The notes below the pieces were generated by a model that saw only the letters and a program-made list of their open reading frames with translations, did not search any database and was not told where the DNA came from. Positions 48,201 to 60,524 of a stretch of 64,000 nt of DNA are shown piece by piece. The stretch spans positions 133,670,424 through 133,734,423 of the forward strand of contig JAVMKO010000003.1 in assembly GCA_032164245.1 (NCBI GenBank), in the 5' to 3' direction. Position 1 is the first letter of the stretch. The number at the start of each line of letters is the position of its first letter. Source of the stretch: Sternotherus odoratus (Eukaryota; Chordata; Testudines; Kinosternidae). Made by a program: the position numbers and the translations under genes.

Positions 48201-51200
48201 CAGGCATGGAGGTTGCTTCAGGACTTGTCCCTGAGTGATTGAAATTTGTCCTGAAAAGAGGTAGGATGAATCTGGCTCAGATGACTTTATATTGGTAATG
48301 TTTAAATTCCCGTTAGTCTCATTGAAGTGGCTCAGTAAACTGAGTCACAAAACCTTCATGAATACAGCACCTGCTTAGTGCTCAAAACATGCTTGTGCTG
48401 TATAAGACTCTTGTCATATTAAATATCTACAGTGCAACTCTTACGTGAATAATGGAAAATAAGCAATCTCTTCAGGAGTGAACCAGCGTGAGACTTTAAT
48501 TACCTCTTGCCCTAGAGAGAGCTGTCCTTCCAGGAGAGAGCTGAAGGTATTGTGGAAGGGCACTGTGGGAAAGGTTATATCGAGAGGCTCTTTCACCAAG
48601 CCAGGAATGTGAATCAATAGAGGCTTTCACTTGTCAGTGCAACCAATCCCTAAACCATGAGCGCAAATATTTACTTAAACTGGAAAAAAGAGAATTTATT
48701 ATGAAGAGAAACATATTTCCATTCCTTTATTTAGTCATAAAATCAATATAAATGATTTTGTAATGTGAAGAATTCAAAGCGCTGTAGCAAGAGTACTCAC
48801 TGGAGTATATAGCTTATATTCTCAGACGTAAGCCCTCACTCCACAAGGAGGAAAAATGTCAGCACAGTGTCCATTGTCTCAGCATAAAGGCTTCTGATGC
48901 TGTAGGTGGTCATTTTATATTAATTTTAATCAGAATGGCCTGATGTCTCCAAATGCCATTCATCTTGCTTTCATTTCTGCAGGAAAAAGTGTAACATTGC
49001 TGATAATTTTTAAACCACCCATTTCTGTGACACCTGCATGATACTCCTCAGTATTTGCTGAATTGATAATGTTCATGGCAGCAGAGTATACTGAGCAATA
49101 AACTGCTTTTGTGGCTGATTAAATGCCAAAGTGACATGGAGATATGCAGCAACTGCAAGAGTCGTTTATTTAGTGTATTCCAATGCCATGAACATTATTC
49201 CTGTTACACAAGATTTGCTATACCCTGATTTACAGAAGTAGAAAAGAAATTGGTTATTTTCTTGTGACGGTTGCAAGTGCTGAATGCACACTTCATGCTA
49301 GTATGACATTGGAGAGCGTTTCTAGATTGATCAACTTGAGAAGAGGCTGTTTTCACAGTAAATAGTTGTTTAATAGAGTACTTGGTGTAGATAAAGAATT
49401 AAGAGCCTGGACACATTGAACTAGATTCACCATTTTTGTAAAATGATGTTTTCTTGCACTAGACTTCACCCATCTAACTTACAGTAGGCAGGTGCTGTTT
49501 CTACTACTGCCCTAGCTTGGGGTTTACAACTTGGGAGGACAGCTTTAATCCCCACCAGAAGATTCACAGGAGACCTGCAAGTAGAGGCCTCTGTACTGGA
49601 TAAGTAGATGCCTGGGTACCCTGCACATACTCCCGCCCACACCAATGCCACTTGCAGGTCTGCTGACAGAGAAGTTGCAACCATCCTGGAGAGCTTTCTG
49701 GCTCAGTCTAAAAGGTGGCCTGACCCTGTTCATTTCCTGGTCCATTATTTCATAGGGAAGGAATAATGCTATATTTTTCTGGGCTGAGATAGGGTATATT
49801 CTTGTCTTGCGGCATAGTTGACAATATAGCCTTGAAATATTTTTGTCATCAGGATGGCCCTTCAAGGTAAAATCCACCATATACACAATGCAGAACGAGG
49901 AGAACAATAAATTATTCTGATGTCATCTCTCATCTTTTTTTCTCTGTATAGTAACTGCTAAAAATACATTTCCTCCTTTGGTAGTGACGGCCCTCTAGCC
50001 TCTGACAGTGGTTCATTTTGTCCCCCTCCTCCTTGCAGAGCTTCCCCCAAGTATTTCCCTGTAGCTGTTCTGAAGGATGTAATTTTTCTTAATTCATCTT
50101 ATAGTTCTTGTTCATTATTTTTCTCGGAGTTCTGTCTCCTCTGTCTCAGCCCCACTGCCTGTTGCCCTTCTCCGCACACTGGAAGGAGCTGCACCTGAGA
50201 AGGCTGATGCTCTCCATTTGAGACTGAATAGTGAGCACCATAGGGCCTGCCATCTAGGAAGCAATCTCCATCTTTCCCTTGCAGTGGGATGACCCTTCTT
50301 TACTACATAGAGTTATAGGTTTTTTAGGTTTCTCAAGGCTGACTACTAAGTTGCATGTATACAATTAAACAAAAAGAGAAACAATCATCCATCATAATTG
50401 TTACCCCAATTCCACTCTTCGCTTCAATATGAGAAGCAGGAAATTTAGTGGTCAGGACTCTTAACCTACCATTCTTCTATAAACAGGCTATTCGTAAAAG
50501 GCCTGGAAATGAGGATCTCATAAATCAAATGGTTACTATTCAGAAGTAAGTTAGACTGATTACAGAGTTGATCCAGTTACAGCTGGCCAAGATAAGTGAA
50601 AGAAAAGATATTTTCCATACCGCATATCATGGAGTTACAATTGCGTTATGGGGCATTATGTGCCCGCTCAGCCTGATGCCTGGCTCTGAGACCCCCACCA
50701 TCCCTTGCTGGTGTCATTGCTGTAAAGGGCTAAGAGAGGGCCATTGAAGAGGATTACGGCAGGGAAGCTGTCTCCTTTGGCTGGCCATGGAGCAGTGGAA
50801 AAGAGACCTAAGGGGAGACTCTTGTGGGTCCCTACAGCCTGCTTTGGGATAACTCTCTTAGTGCAACTTTGTGAGTTTTGTGTTTTGAAGAATAAAACTG
50901 CCCTGAAGAAAGGGTGTGAACACTTTGGGGTATGGCGTTCATCATTGCTAGGCAGAGGAGACAGGCTAGCAGCCTATATGCTTTGTGCTAGATAAAACCT
51001 CTCAGCCCTCCCCCTTCTCCATCCCTCTCTAAGACCCCAGTCTACCACTGCTTCATTCTCAAATTGCTTCATCCTGCAGACTGCTGTAAAGGTCTCTGCA
51101 GAGCACCACTGGGCTAAGGAGAGTGTTAATCACCTGGTATCTACCCTTGTGTGTTACTGGGTTAAAAGGAGATGCAACAAGAAGACCTACAGATTTCGTC

Positions 51201-51849
51201 TTGGAAAAAAATTTTTTTTGGCTTTTTTCCAGTTTTACACAGGTGTGCCTTGTGCTTTGGGGAAACTGTTAAAGAGCAATCAATCCTTGTGTGAATACTG
51301 CTTTGTAATGGTGCTAAGGTCAGTGAGACCTTGGTTTATTTGCCATATAAGTGCTGCTTGAGCAAGTTGAGCTACTGTAACACCCTTAGGAGCAGACTTA
51401 ACATGCACACCTGAGGTTTTTCTGCTTTTCAGGATTGTGATTTCCTGCGGAGTTTGCTCATTTGTGGCATGCCATGCAGTCGAGTGACATGGAGAAAACT
51501 AATCAGAACTTTATCAGCATACTCCCCTGCATTGAACAGTATCAATGAAAAAGTATCAGATTCTGTAATAGTTACATAGGCTCATACAGAAATGTTATTT
51601 CCATTTACCCAGTATTCAGTGAAGGTGCTTCTCAAAGCATTGCTACTAGCAACTGATCATTGCAGGCTTGATCCTGCTGCTCTCTTGTATTTGTAACTCT
51701 GATTGAAGTAGATGGGAATTGTGCATGCCTGAGAATTGCAGGAAATACAGGAAAATCCTTAGGCAGAAATCAAAGTGAAATCCAAACGTCAGGACTGGGC
51801 CCTATATTAGTTACAAAATATAATTATGGCGGTGGAAACATAATTTCCT

Positions 51850-52070
51850 GTAGTGGGTCAGACCAATGGGCCATTGGGTCTGGCATGCTGCCTCCTTCAG
51901 TGACAAATACGAGTCTCCTGTGGCAAGCGGCCCCCTCCTCCCCTTCTCACACATGCACAATGCATCGAGTCATCTGTGCTGTATTGTTCATGCACAATGT
52001 AGTGGGAAGAAATGTTCCTTCCTATACACGGGACATTACAACACAAAATACGCTAGCCTGACTTTTTTCT
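51850..52070 (-). mobile_element. CR1-like 3' fragment
   Basis: GTGGGTCAGACCAATGGGCC and GAAATGTTCCTTCCTATAC are diverged antisense CR1 3' motifs; another subfamily than 26865 and 62549. Confidence 0.5.
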
Positions 52071-53639
52071 TCCTAAATTTTTAAATGAATCCTTCAAGCT
52101 TTATATTATCCATGATCCTGTACTTTTTAAACACAGGGAGAAAGTATATCAGCTCCTCCAAAAAGAGATTTTGCTCTTTTGCATAAAGGAGGGTGATAGT
52201 AATATATCTTTCTAGTAGATGAACTGGGAAAGATGCAAAATCTTCTTCTACCTGCTAGCATTGTTTTCCTTGTGTTGTTGTCTTCATTTCCTTAACCATG
52301 TGTAAGGAATGACAGAAATCTGAATGGCGCACTTGAAACCTAGCCAGAGTAAAACCTTTCCTTTGTTGACATGCGTAAGCTTATTTGTATTCTCATAAAT
52401 CAAGACTGCCCTGTTTATAATTCTGTTTAATAATATTCCAGATTTTATTATCAAAGATCTTCAGCTTTCTTCAAAATTCTGCTGCCAAAATCCTTGCAAT
52501 TATCAAAGCTCAAGCACTCCTCCTGTTCTTAAGATCTAACATTAGTTACTCCCTGGTGGTATTCCAGAGCCTTTCAAAAACATGCTATGACTCCAGCTCC
52601 TTTATACTCGGGGCACATGTTAGTATGCAGAGTCACCATTTTAGAGGGACTCAGTTTTGAGACTGGAGAGAATTAGGGAACAGGTTGCTCAATTGATCAG
52701 CACTTCAACTAAAATATTTTCATATTACTGTATTATAAATCAACATTATTTTGCTTGTTTATTTTAAGCTGCCTGTTCTCCATTCATATTTTCTAAAACT
52801 CATGCCTTGGCTTGGCAAAGTATGGGGTGAAGGAAAGGCAAAGGCGGCACCGAGCCACTTTTCTGCCTCTCCCTATTCTGGGGCTGCATTTGGTGGAACT
52901 GGCTTCTTGCACCTTGAGAAGTTCCCGCATAGAAGGAGATGATAGTGCTGAGCCAGCCAGGCCAACTTCACCACCACTGGGAGAATCCTAACGGGGGAAT
53001 CTACAGTTTCCTCTTGAAGGCAGCTTTAAGTCCACTTTGTATGGTTACAGTGACACAAGGAGGATTTAATCTGGACCTAGGGCCATGTATGTATTAAACC
53101 TATCTGGCTGACACTTGTCTGTGAACTCACAGCATGATCTAGCTCCCACTAGAGTCAACTAGTTCAGTGGGAGTTGGATCAGACCTGCAGGGTGGATACG
53201 GACAAGCCTAAATCAAGGTACTAATTAATCAGGAGAACATAAAAATTATTCACACTGAAAGCTGAGGAAGATTACAAGAAAAATAGGGTTTTGATTTTGT
53301 TTTGTTTAAATTTGTTGTCCTGTAAAGACTGATTTAAACGTAAAGCAATAGATACAATACGCAAAACAACATATACATAAAGTATCAATACATATTATTG
53401 TAACTTATTACTGAAAAATAAAAACATGTTAATGGTATGGGTGGATGTTTTCTTAGCATGCCCTGATAGGTAGAACTATGAGCTTTTAAAAACTCTATAT
53501 ATAATATAGAATAATAATAGCTGAATATGATACATATTTATATCATGCAGTATATTACAATACAAGTGTGTGTGTGTACATATATATAGAAATTAAGACC
53601 ACATTATAGTAGTATATGCATATCTTGCAGTCTTCCCTG

Positions 53640-53925
53640 TATTTATCCACAGCAATCCTATGAGGTAGGAAAGTATTATCCCCATTTGATAGATGGGATC
53701 TCTTTTAAGCTACAGAGAGATTAAAGAGTAGATTTTTAAAAGCAAAAATGGCATATAAACACCTACTGTCCATTTGAAATTGAATGGACAGTATGTGCCT
53801 ATCTTCTGTTCATGCCTTTGAAAATCTGCGCCAAATGGCTGGCCCACAGTCCCATGTGAAGTCTGTGGCCAAACTGAGAACTGAACCCAAGTCTCTTTGA
53901 GTCCCAGATTTGTAGTCCAGTGACT
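53640..53925 (-). repeat. MIR split by a palindromic MITE
   Basis: MIR sequence in antisense (CTATGAGGTAGGAAAGTATT, CCCCATTTGATAGATGGGAT) stops near 53730 and resumes near 53832 with GGCCCACAGTCCCATGTGAA and GAGAACTGAACCCAAGTCTC. Between them is a palindrome-type repeat with CTGTCCATTTGAAATTGAAT and GGACAG. Confidence 0.65.
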
Positions 53926-54052
53926 TGACTCTCTTTTCTAGCTAAAGGAAGAAAGAACATCTTATCGTCACCGTTGTGCCCATTTTAAATAGGTTATTTC
54001 TGTGTTGCCCTTGCCAGTAGATCGGATTCTAAATAAGCCTTTATTTTCTCAG

Positions 54053-54387
54053 GTCTCTTGGAAGCCTCCTCTCATACTGAATGGAGAAATGCTTAGCTAT
54101 GAGATCCGCATGCCTGACCCTCGAATTACCATCACCAGCAACATTTCATCAGTACAAAACCATGTGGTGACCAACCTGATCCCTTTCACAAACTACTCAG
54201 TCACTATAGTAGCTTGTTCTGGAGGCAACGGTTTCCTGGGAGGCTGCACAGAGAGTTTACCTACACATGTGACTACCCATCCAACAATTCCTCAGGGTGT
54301 TAGCCCCTTGTCTGTGACTCCAATAAGTGAGTCATTTATTGCTATTTCATGGCAACTTCCCTCTAGGCCCAATGGACCACACTTGAG
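54053..54387 (+). CDS. USH2A: USH2A exon 42 (usherin, FN3 module)
   Basis: This 335-nt exon starts in phase 0 with VSWKPPLILNGEMLSYEIRM, giving the B-strand tryptophan and the NG turn of the module whose first strand ended exon 41. It continues with NLIPFTNYSVTIVACSGG and the cysteine-bearing GFLGGCTESLPTHVTTHP, then opens the next module with SESFIAISWQLPSRPNGP. It ends with two bases of an arginine codon (phase 0 to 2). Sequons NIS and NYS are visible. Acceptor TTTTCTCAG; donor GTAAGG. Human exon 42 is also 335 nt (c.8224-8558, from memory). Confidence 0.96.
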
Positions 54388-57107
54388 GTAAGGTATAGCA
54401 ATAACTTAAAGGGTTGGGGACACGGGGTTTGTAGCTTTGCAGGACTTCTAGAAAAGTGCACACCTGTGAAATGGAATTCCACGCCTCTGGTGATTTATGG
54501 GGTAGATATCACTACAGCGTTTCATTCACAAATGAGACCAAAGGCTGTCCTCAGCTTACCCTGTGGAAGCCCCTCCCCGAGGTTCAGGCTCCATAGTGTG
54601 GCTACAGGGCCAGCAGAATTTTCCTATATTCTCCTGCAATAAACCAGCAGGGCAAAGCATTTTGAGGAGTTGTTGTCTGAGTCAACATTGATTTGTACAG
54701 GTTCTGCCTCTGCACTGTGGAAATCCAGCGGAAACACCACATTAAAGAGGGGAACCCATTGTAGCTGTCAGAGCCCTGTCATCCAAGAGGCTAGAATGAA
54801 ACAACAGGAAGGCAGGATACAATGCAAATCTAGCTTTAACACCTATAGCCATGAACTGCCCATGCCTCCTGGGATCCAGGCAGATCTTGGGAGTGTAAGG
54901 AAGTGAAGACTCACCAGTGCGGCGCCTCTTGCTGGTCATTTCGGAATTAGCTCTTTTCCTGTACTTGGAGTGCCTCTACTGGCTGGTGGCTCACCTTCCT
55001 CAGGCCTCCTGGACCTGGGGCTCTTTGCCCAGGAATTCTGCCCCGGCAGTATCCCCTCACTGTGGGTTTCCCCTCTCAGGGGAACCCCCAACCCTCTAAT
55101 CCCACCTTCCCTCAATGACTACTGCCAGTCATCGTCTAGCCCCCACTCACTGGGGCAGACTGCAGTCTGTAATGGCCACTCATCCTTGGCTAAGGGTTGG
55201 ACCTGCTGCCTTTGCCTATCCTCAGGCTGCTGCTCTGCAACCCCAGTACCTTTTGGCCTTAAACAAGACCTGCAGTCTGGGGTTTTCCAGGCTGGAGCTT
55301 CCCAGATCCTTTTGCCCTTTTCCCCAGCACTGCTCCACTTCAGGTACCTCTATCCCAAGCAGCTAAGTCCTTCTCCCTCTAAAGCTAGAGAGAGTCAGTC
55401 ATCAGCTCCTGGCTCCCAGCCCTCTTATAAGGGCCTGCTGGGCCCTGATTGAGGTAGCCACCGCTGTGGCTGCTTCCCCAATCAGCCTTTCATAGCTGCA
55501 GCCCTCTCCAAGGCTGCTTTTCACTCCCTGTTCTTCAAGAGTGGGAAAGCTGCCCCACTAGGGAGTCATAGGTTTTGTGGGCTGAAACAGCTGCCGGTTT
55601 TTGGTGGTGGTTTGTGGGAACAGACCACCACTTGGGGAAGAATTAGGAAACAATTCTGAGTATAAAATCAGGTAGCTCAGAGCACTCTGTGCAGGTTATT
55701 CCTACACAGGGGAATATGGGGCTATTTATAATTTAGTGAGATGAAATGTTCTTCAAAACTGAAGATTACTTTATTTTGTATTTGGTTCATGGCAGTGTGT
55801 ATGATAAATAGATTGTGGATGAGTGGGGAGAAAAGAAGCAGTAAGATTCCTGGGAGATTCAGGGCAGGGGCAAGACAGAAGTGGGTTGATCCGAGGAAGG
55901 CAGGAAGGTCTGTTCCTTGGAAGATGGGGAAGAACCCCCTTCTGTGTGATCTTGTCCTGGGAGCCGGACACGAGTACATGCAGGGTCGGATGTTGACTTG
56001 CATCCGTGCTTTGCCATTTATAAAATAAATGAAATTCTGCGTAGGGCATCAGACAAACTTTTCCATGCATTGAGGCATTCAATATTTTACTTTACACCTG
56101 GCACACTTTGCAGGCGTGTATTGTTACACCACAGTATCCTCCACTTCCTTCCTGTCTTTCTTAATGCTTAATTAGAGCCCACTACTGCTGAATGAGCCCT
56201 ATCACATCAAGATATTAGAAACCTTTGAAAAGCAATGTACATTTCTCTGAAGTCAACAACATGACCATTTTACCATTGATGACTGAAGTAATTCAACATG
56301 AGCTACAGCTGCAAACTTCATTTCCTTCATGGTGTGCCATGCTGCTCTCAACCAGAAACTCTACTAAAGCAGCTGCTCAGTACAGCATGATGGAGAAAGA
56401 AGTCTGCAGCAGCAGCTGCCAGGGAGTGTGATTTACACTCCATCACCAGCCAATGTTCAAAAAGATTTTTATGTTTTTTCTGACTTGTCTTTGAATTTAT
56501 GTTGGACAGATGATGCCAGGACTTTATCTAATAAAACTATTCTATTTGGTCTTTGGATTCCCAAACATTGATAACCCTTGATGCAAAAGTTGCTCTTGAA
56601 GTATGAAGTCATCAGAACATTTTGGTGAAATTACAACTTAATTAAATTTTATTACTTAATTACTCAGGTTAAACTCCAAGATACTGTAGCGATGGGTGCA
56701 TTTGAAATGTGTAATATACTATCCCTCATTCAGTCAGAAAAGACCAGGCTTGGATAACCTTAAATGAATCTTAAATGTTGTCTCACAAACTGCAAACTCT
56801 GCAGCAAGCTCTGGCTAGATGCAGAAAAGGCATTTAAGTTAATAAAATGGTCATACATTAAAAATTCTGATTCTTTCTGTCAAATGAAAGCAGTATGAAT
56901 TACTTCATGATCCATTTTCAAAGTATCTTAAGTAATTGAATGTTTTAAACCTGGAAATATTAAAAAGTTTGTCTATCTGAGAAACTTTACAGCTGTAAAA
57001 ACAAAATAATGTGTGGCTTTAAAAAAAAAACAATCCCCCTCCCTCTGATTTTTGTGTAATAACATTAGTTGAGATAATCCCAGTGTTCTGCTTGTCTTTT
57101 GTGTTAG
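54388..57107 (+). other. USH2A: USH2A intron 42
   Basis: A 2.7-kb intron, donor GTAAGG, acceptor CTTTTGTGTTAG. Its centre (about 54905-55660) is a GC-rich dispersed repeat; 55700-57090 shows nothing I can name. Confidence 0.92.
54905..55660. repeat. GC-rich LTR-like repeat
   Basis: Starts near CTCACCAGTGCGGCGCCTCT and is C-rich throughout, with a CTCTTATAAGGGCCTGC element near 55423 that looks like a TATA-type promoter, then AATCAGCC and CTGCAGCCCTCTCC. Style and length suit an LTR of a turtle retroelement; ends and target duplication are not defined. Confidence 0.4.
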
Positions 57108-57230
57108 ATATGAGCTCCTGAGACGTAAAATCCGGCAACCACTTGCATCAAATCCCCCTGAAGATTTAAATCTGTGGCACAATATTTACTCAGGAACTCA
57201 GTGGTTTTATGAAGATAAGGGTCTTAGCAG
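57108..57230 (+). CDS. USH2A: USH2A exon 43 (usherin FN3 part)
   Basis: A 123-nt exon, phase 2 to 2. Its first base completes the arginine codon from exon 42, then the frame reads YELLRRKIRQPLASNPPEDL and HNIYSGTQWFYEDKGLS, the middle strands of the FN3 module. This dibasic, proline-rich insertion between strands C and E is typical of this usherin module, as I remember the mammalian protein. The last two bases begin another arginine codon. Acceptor GTGTTAG; donor GTGAGA. Human exon 43 has the same length. It is symmetric, so skipping it would keep the frame. Confidence 0.95.
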
Positions 57231-57836
57231 GTGAGATTACAAAAACTATAAAAAACAAATGCTGGCATTTTGTACAGTGCATGTTCAATAGTTCAAAGTG
57301 TTCCTTGTGTCTTTATGTTGTGAACATTAATTGTGTAATGAAACATTTTCTGTCATCTTGGCATTAACCATTCTGACACGCATGGGTTTATTTTTATTTT
57401 GTCACTCTTGAATCTTGCATATAGTATCTTGCTGGAAAAATTCAAGTGAAAGTGACTATATGAAGTGAATTTTGAGCTTTGATCTGTTCATACAGTCAAA
57501 CCATTTACATTCACTGCAAATCATGGTGTTGGCACATCACGCGCAAGCTGAGTGAATGGTTGAGAAGTTCTAATTCGGATGGAGTAAAGCTTGGTGTTGG
57601 AGCATTATTTTTCAATCCGTTTTTTAAATTGCCAACATTGATTATTGTCTCAGTATTTCCAAACTCAGCAACTGATATTTAAAGCATTCCTAACTCTAAC
57701 TTAATTACAGTTTTATGGTGACTACCTCCATAGTCTATATTTATGTCAGGGAGCTGTGCAATCTGGTCTATCCCCCAACCTGTAACCCATCCCTTGGGAG
57801 TCACCTTTTTGTGTGCCAGCCCCCAATGGTCTACAC

Positions 57837-58151
57837 CGGTGGTTCTCAAACTTAGGGGAGCGGCAGTCCTTTTTCTTCTCCCCGCGGGCCACCACGACCC
57901 CTGTGTCTCTGCTGAAATGTTGCCAAGATGAATGCTTCCGGTTTCGGCGGCATTTTGACGGTTATGTCGAGCGCGTCACAGTGTCCACCAAAAAGCCGTG
58001 GAAACTGGAAACTTTCACTTCGGCAGCTTTTCAGGTGGACACTTTGAAGCACACGGCATGTCCGCCGAAATGCCGCCGAAAGCAAAAGCATCTGGCTCAG
58101 CGGTAGTTCAGCAGCACAGGGAGCTCGCAACCCCCCGTTTGAGAGCTGCTG
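57837..58151. mobile_element. hAT MITE (first of two)
   Basis: Ends CGGTGGTTCTCAAACTTAGG and CGTTTGAGAGCTGCTG are inverted repeats of the MER5/Charlie type. Flanks GTCTACAC (57829-57836) and GTCTATAC (58152-58159) are an 8-bp duplication with one change. The interior repeats GCCGAAATGCCGCCG. Confidence 0.8.
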
Positions 58152-58158
58152 GTCTATA

Positions 58159-58573
58159 CAGTGCCGGCGTAAGCTTTTTTGCCGGCCTAGGCAAAAGCGG
58201 CAAAACAACAACAACAACAATCGCAACGCATCAAGCTGCCGCCACAATGCCACCGCCAGACACAGAGAGGGACTTGCCGCCGAAATGCTGCTGACAGAAA
58301 AAGCGGCAAAGTATGTATGGCCACCGAAATGCCGCCAAAAACCACAGAGCACCACCCCAGTTACGGAGGGCATCCCCTTCCCCGTCTCCCCTGTTTTGGG
58401 CTCCCCAAGCACATGGGGCTCTAGTGCCTGGAGCTGTCCCTGCCCTACGCAGCAAAAACAAAAAAAGGATAGGAACTGCTGCTGAAATGCCGCTGAGGGT
58501 GGCAAAATGCCACCCTGCAAACGGTGCTGCCCTAGACGACCACCTAGGTCACCTAGTGGTTGCACTGGCCCTG
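58159..58573. mobile_element. hAT MITE (second of two)
   Basis: Starts CAGTGCCGGCGTAAGC and ends GGTTGCACTGGCCCTG. Flanks GGTCTATA (58151-58158) and GCTCTACA (58574-58581) match at six of eight bases. GCCGAAATGC(T/C)GC motifs recur inside (near 58276, 58324, 58484). No transposase. Confidence 0.75.
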
Positions 58574-58705
58574 GCTCTACACTTTGGCAGCACAGGGAGA
58601 CAGTGGGGAGCTATGCACTGTGCACCACAGTGAGCGTGAACTCAACCTGCCTTTCAGTGCAGCATGTAGCTACATGTACCCTACATCCCTCAGCAAGTGT
58701 AAACA

Positions 58706-58708
<3 letters not shown>

Positions 58709-58759
<51 letters not shown>
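58709..58759. repeat. (TC)n microsatellite
   Basis: About 25 uninterrupted TC units just upstream of a MITE end. Confidence 0.95.
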
Positions 58760-58761
<2 letters not shown>

Positions 58762-58915
58762 ACTTGTCTACACTTAACAGTGCTGTAGAAACAGTGCTGC
58801 AGCGGCATAGCTGCAACTCTTAGCGAAGACACTTCCTACGCCGACAGGAGAGCCTCTCCTGTCAGCGTTGCTACTTCATCTTCCCGAGATGTGGTAGCTA
58901 TGTTGATGGGAAAGG
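58760..58915. mobile_element. MITE fragment related to 27870
   Basis: Begins GGACTTGTCTACACTTAACA, with GACAGGAGAGCCTCTCCTGTC as an internal hairpin and GTAGCTATGTTGATGGGAA. The second terminus is missing. Confidence 0.6.
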
Positions 58916-59016
58916 CAATGATTATTTAAAGATACTGCTTGCATCACTCTTTATGTTCAAGAGCACTGTAACTTCCAAGGAAGTAGCATGGAACATATAG
59001 CAATGAGAGGCCACTA

Positions 59017-59365
59017 GTGGGAGGGACACAAAGGGGGCACCAGCTAAAGGGGTGCTTGACTCGTTCCCACTCCCCACGTGACCCCTCCATATGACCCCTC
59101 CCTGCCTAGCTCCCCATGTGACACCCTCCTCCCCCCCCCCCCCCCCCCCAGCGTGGCTGGAGGCTACCTGGGAGAGTGCAGCCGCTGGGAGAGTGCATAG
59201 CAAGAAGAGGAGGCCAGAAAAGGAGAGGTCCCACCTCTTCCCCTCCAGCTCTGGCTCTGCCCCTTCATCTCCACATCTGCCGGCCTTGCCCCATGCCCCA
59301 GCATTTTGGGAAGGATCATGTAGCTCTTTGCCCCTCCCTCCCACAGGTCGCCATTGCAAAAGACT
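59017..59365. repeat. GC-rich segment with 19-C run
   Basis: A C-rich block with an uninterrupted run of 19 C at 59131-59149. Origin not recognised. Homopolymer length in assemblies is often unreliable. Confidence 0.5.
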
Positions 59366-59445
59366 GAAATATTGGAGAGAATAATTAGAATGCACTGATA
59401 GTAGCAGATGTTGCACCAGCTTTTCAAAAGTGTTCATCATAACTA

Positions 59446-59582
59446 GGGTCAGATTTTCAAAATAGCTCAGCTTTCATTTGAGCACTTTCATTGAGAGCTC
59501 AGTGCTTTTAAAAATATGGATATTTATTTAGGTGCCTAAATGAGAGTTGGTGGATGCCAAGGTTTTTTTCAAAATCTGACCT
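59446..59582. repeat. imperfect palindromic MITE
   Basis: GGGTCAGATTTTCAAAATAG faces TTTTTCAAAATCTGACC; TTTAGGTGCCTAAATGAGAG lies inside. Half copies of the family occur near 60012-60045 and 15048-15110. Confidence 0.7.
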
Positions 59583-59830
59583 GGTATCTGTATTAAATAA
59601 CATGTCACGGTAGAGAGAGAGCGCACAAGAAATTCATATTTTTCCAATGCAGCCTCCATATATTGTGTATTTACTGTATGTTCCACTATTATGTTGATAG
59701 AAGTATATTTCATAGTGATGTTACTCTAATCCAACCCTTGATTTTAGTATCCCATCTTTTTCTGATTATACAGATTTTAATTTTTTTCTTGTTTTTATAA
59801 TATAAATAACAGATTACAAAGTCCTACATG

Positions 59831-59849
59831 TATATATATATATATATAT
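59831..59849. repeat. short (TA)n tract
   Basis: Nine to ten TA units after CTACATG. Confidence 0.9.
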
Positions 59850-60524
59850 TAACATACCTTTTGAACAGCAGAAGAAACTATGGTGTGATAGTTATTTCCT
59901 CTATTAACTATACATTTGGCTTCTGACAATACCTCATGCATATGCTGAATATGTCAGAATACAGTTCTGGAGGAAACTATGAACTGGGTTTCCAATCTTA
60001 GACACTAGCCCCTGGCTCAGATCTTCAAAGGTATTTAGGTGCCTAACTCCCACTGATTTCTTTGTTGCATTTTGAAGGGTGGAGGGTGTTATTGCAAAAA
60101 GACAGCAGCTCTATGAAGAATAGCTATCAAAAGGGAGATTCTGGAATTTGACATTGAATTTCCAAAAAGAGGGGGGGAAAGCCTCATTGGATTAAATTTG
60201 GATCCAAACTTTGGCAATTTGCCATTGCTGTAATTATGGCCTGAATTGAGTAATAATGTCATACTACTGCAGAAATAATAAACATAAGGGAATGAAACAT
60301 AGTATTTTATATTTGTTAGTATGTTAGTGTTAGCCAAGTATTTCTATCAAACACAACTATTCTATTATAGATTTTGTATATGCTGAAGTAATGCAACAAG
60401 GTAGCTTTTGAGAAAAAGCAAGCTTTGTTTGACGCAGCTGGAAGGACAATGCTGAATGTTTTGTGTATCTGTGATAAAATACATATTTTCTTCTTTTTTA
60501 ATTACTATTTTTAAAATGTCTTAG

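Larger units (their letters stand above)
45230..54052 (+). other. USH2A: USH2A intron 41
   Basis: An 8.8-kb intron; donor GTAGGT, acceptor TTTATTTTCTCAG. It is relatively poor in recognisable repeats: a decayed relative of the 37940 fold-back family near 46360-46440, a CR1 3' fragment near 51850-52070, and a MIR interrupted by a palindrome at 53640-53925. Region 50660-51000 is richer in GC and has an AATAAA at 50891-50896, which could be an old LTR end, but this is weak. Regions 45300-46350, 46450-50600 and 52080-53600 hold nothing I can name. Confidence 0.9.
57231..60524 (+). other. USH2A: USH2A intron 43
   Basis: A 3.3-kb intron, donor GTGAGA, acceptor AAAATGTCTTAG, with a long T-rich stretch just upstream. 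Most of its middle is repeat: two adjacent hAT elements, a TC microsatellite, a palindrome-type MITE fragment, a GC-rich segment with a 19-C run and a decayed palindrome. 57240-57820 and 60090-60500 look unique. Confidence 0.92.

Noticed and set aside
54970..55452. 160-codon open frame on the + strand
   Set aside because: Lies within a C-rich LTR-like repeat and reads as low-complexity proline/serine sequence.
57852..58565. 237-codon open frame on the minus strand
   Set aside because: It spans two independently inserted hAT MITEs and the target site between them, so it cannot be an inherited gene. High GC lowers stop frequency.
58922..59440. 172-codon open frame on the minus strand
   Set aside because: It translates the C-run as polyglycine and has low-complexity composition; no family match.
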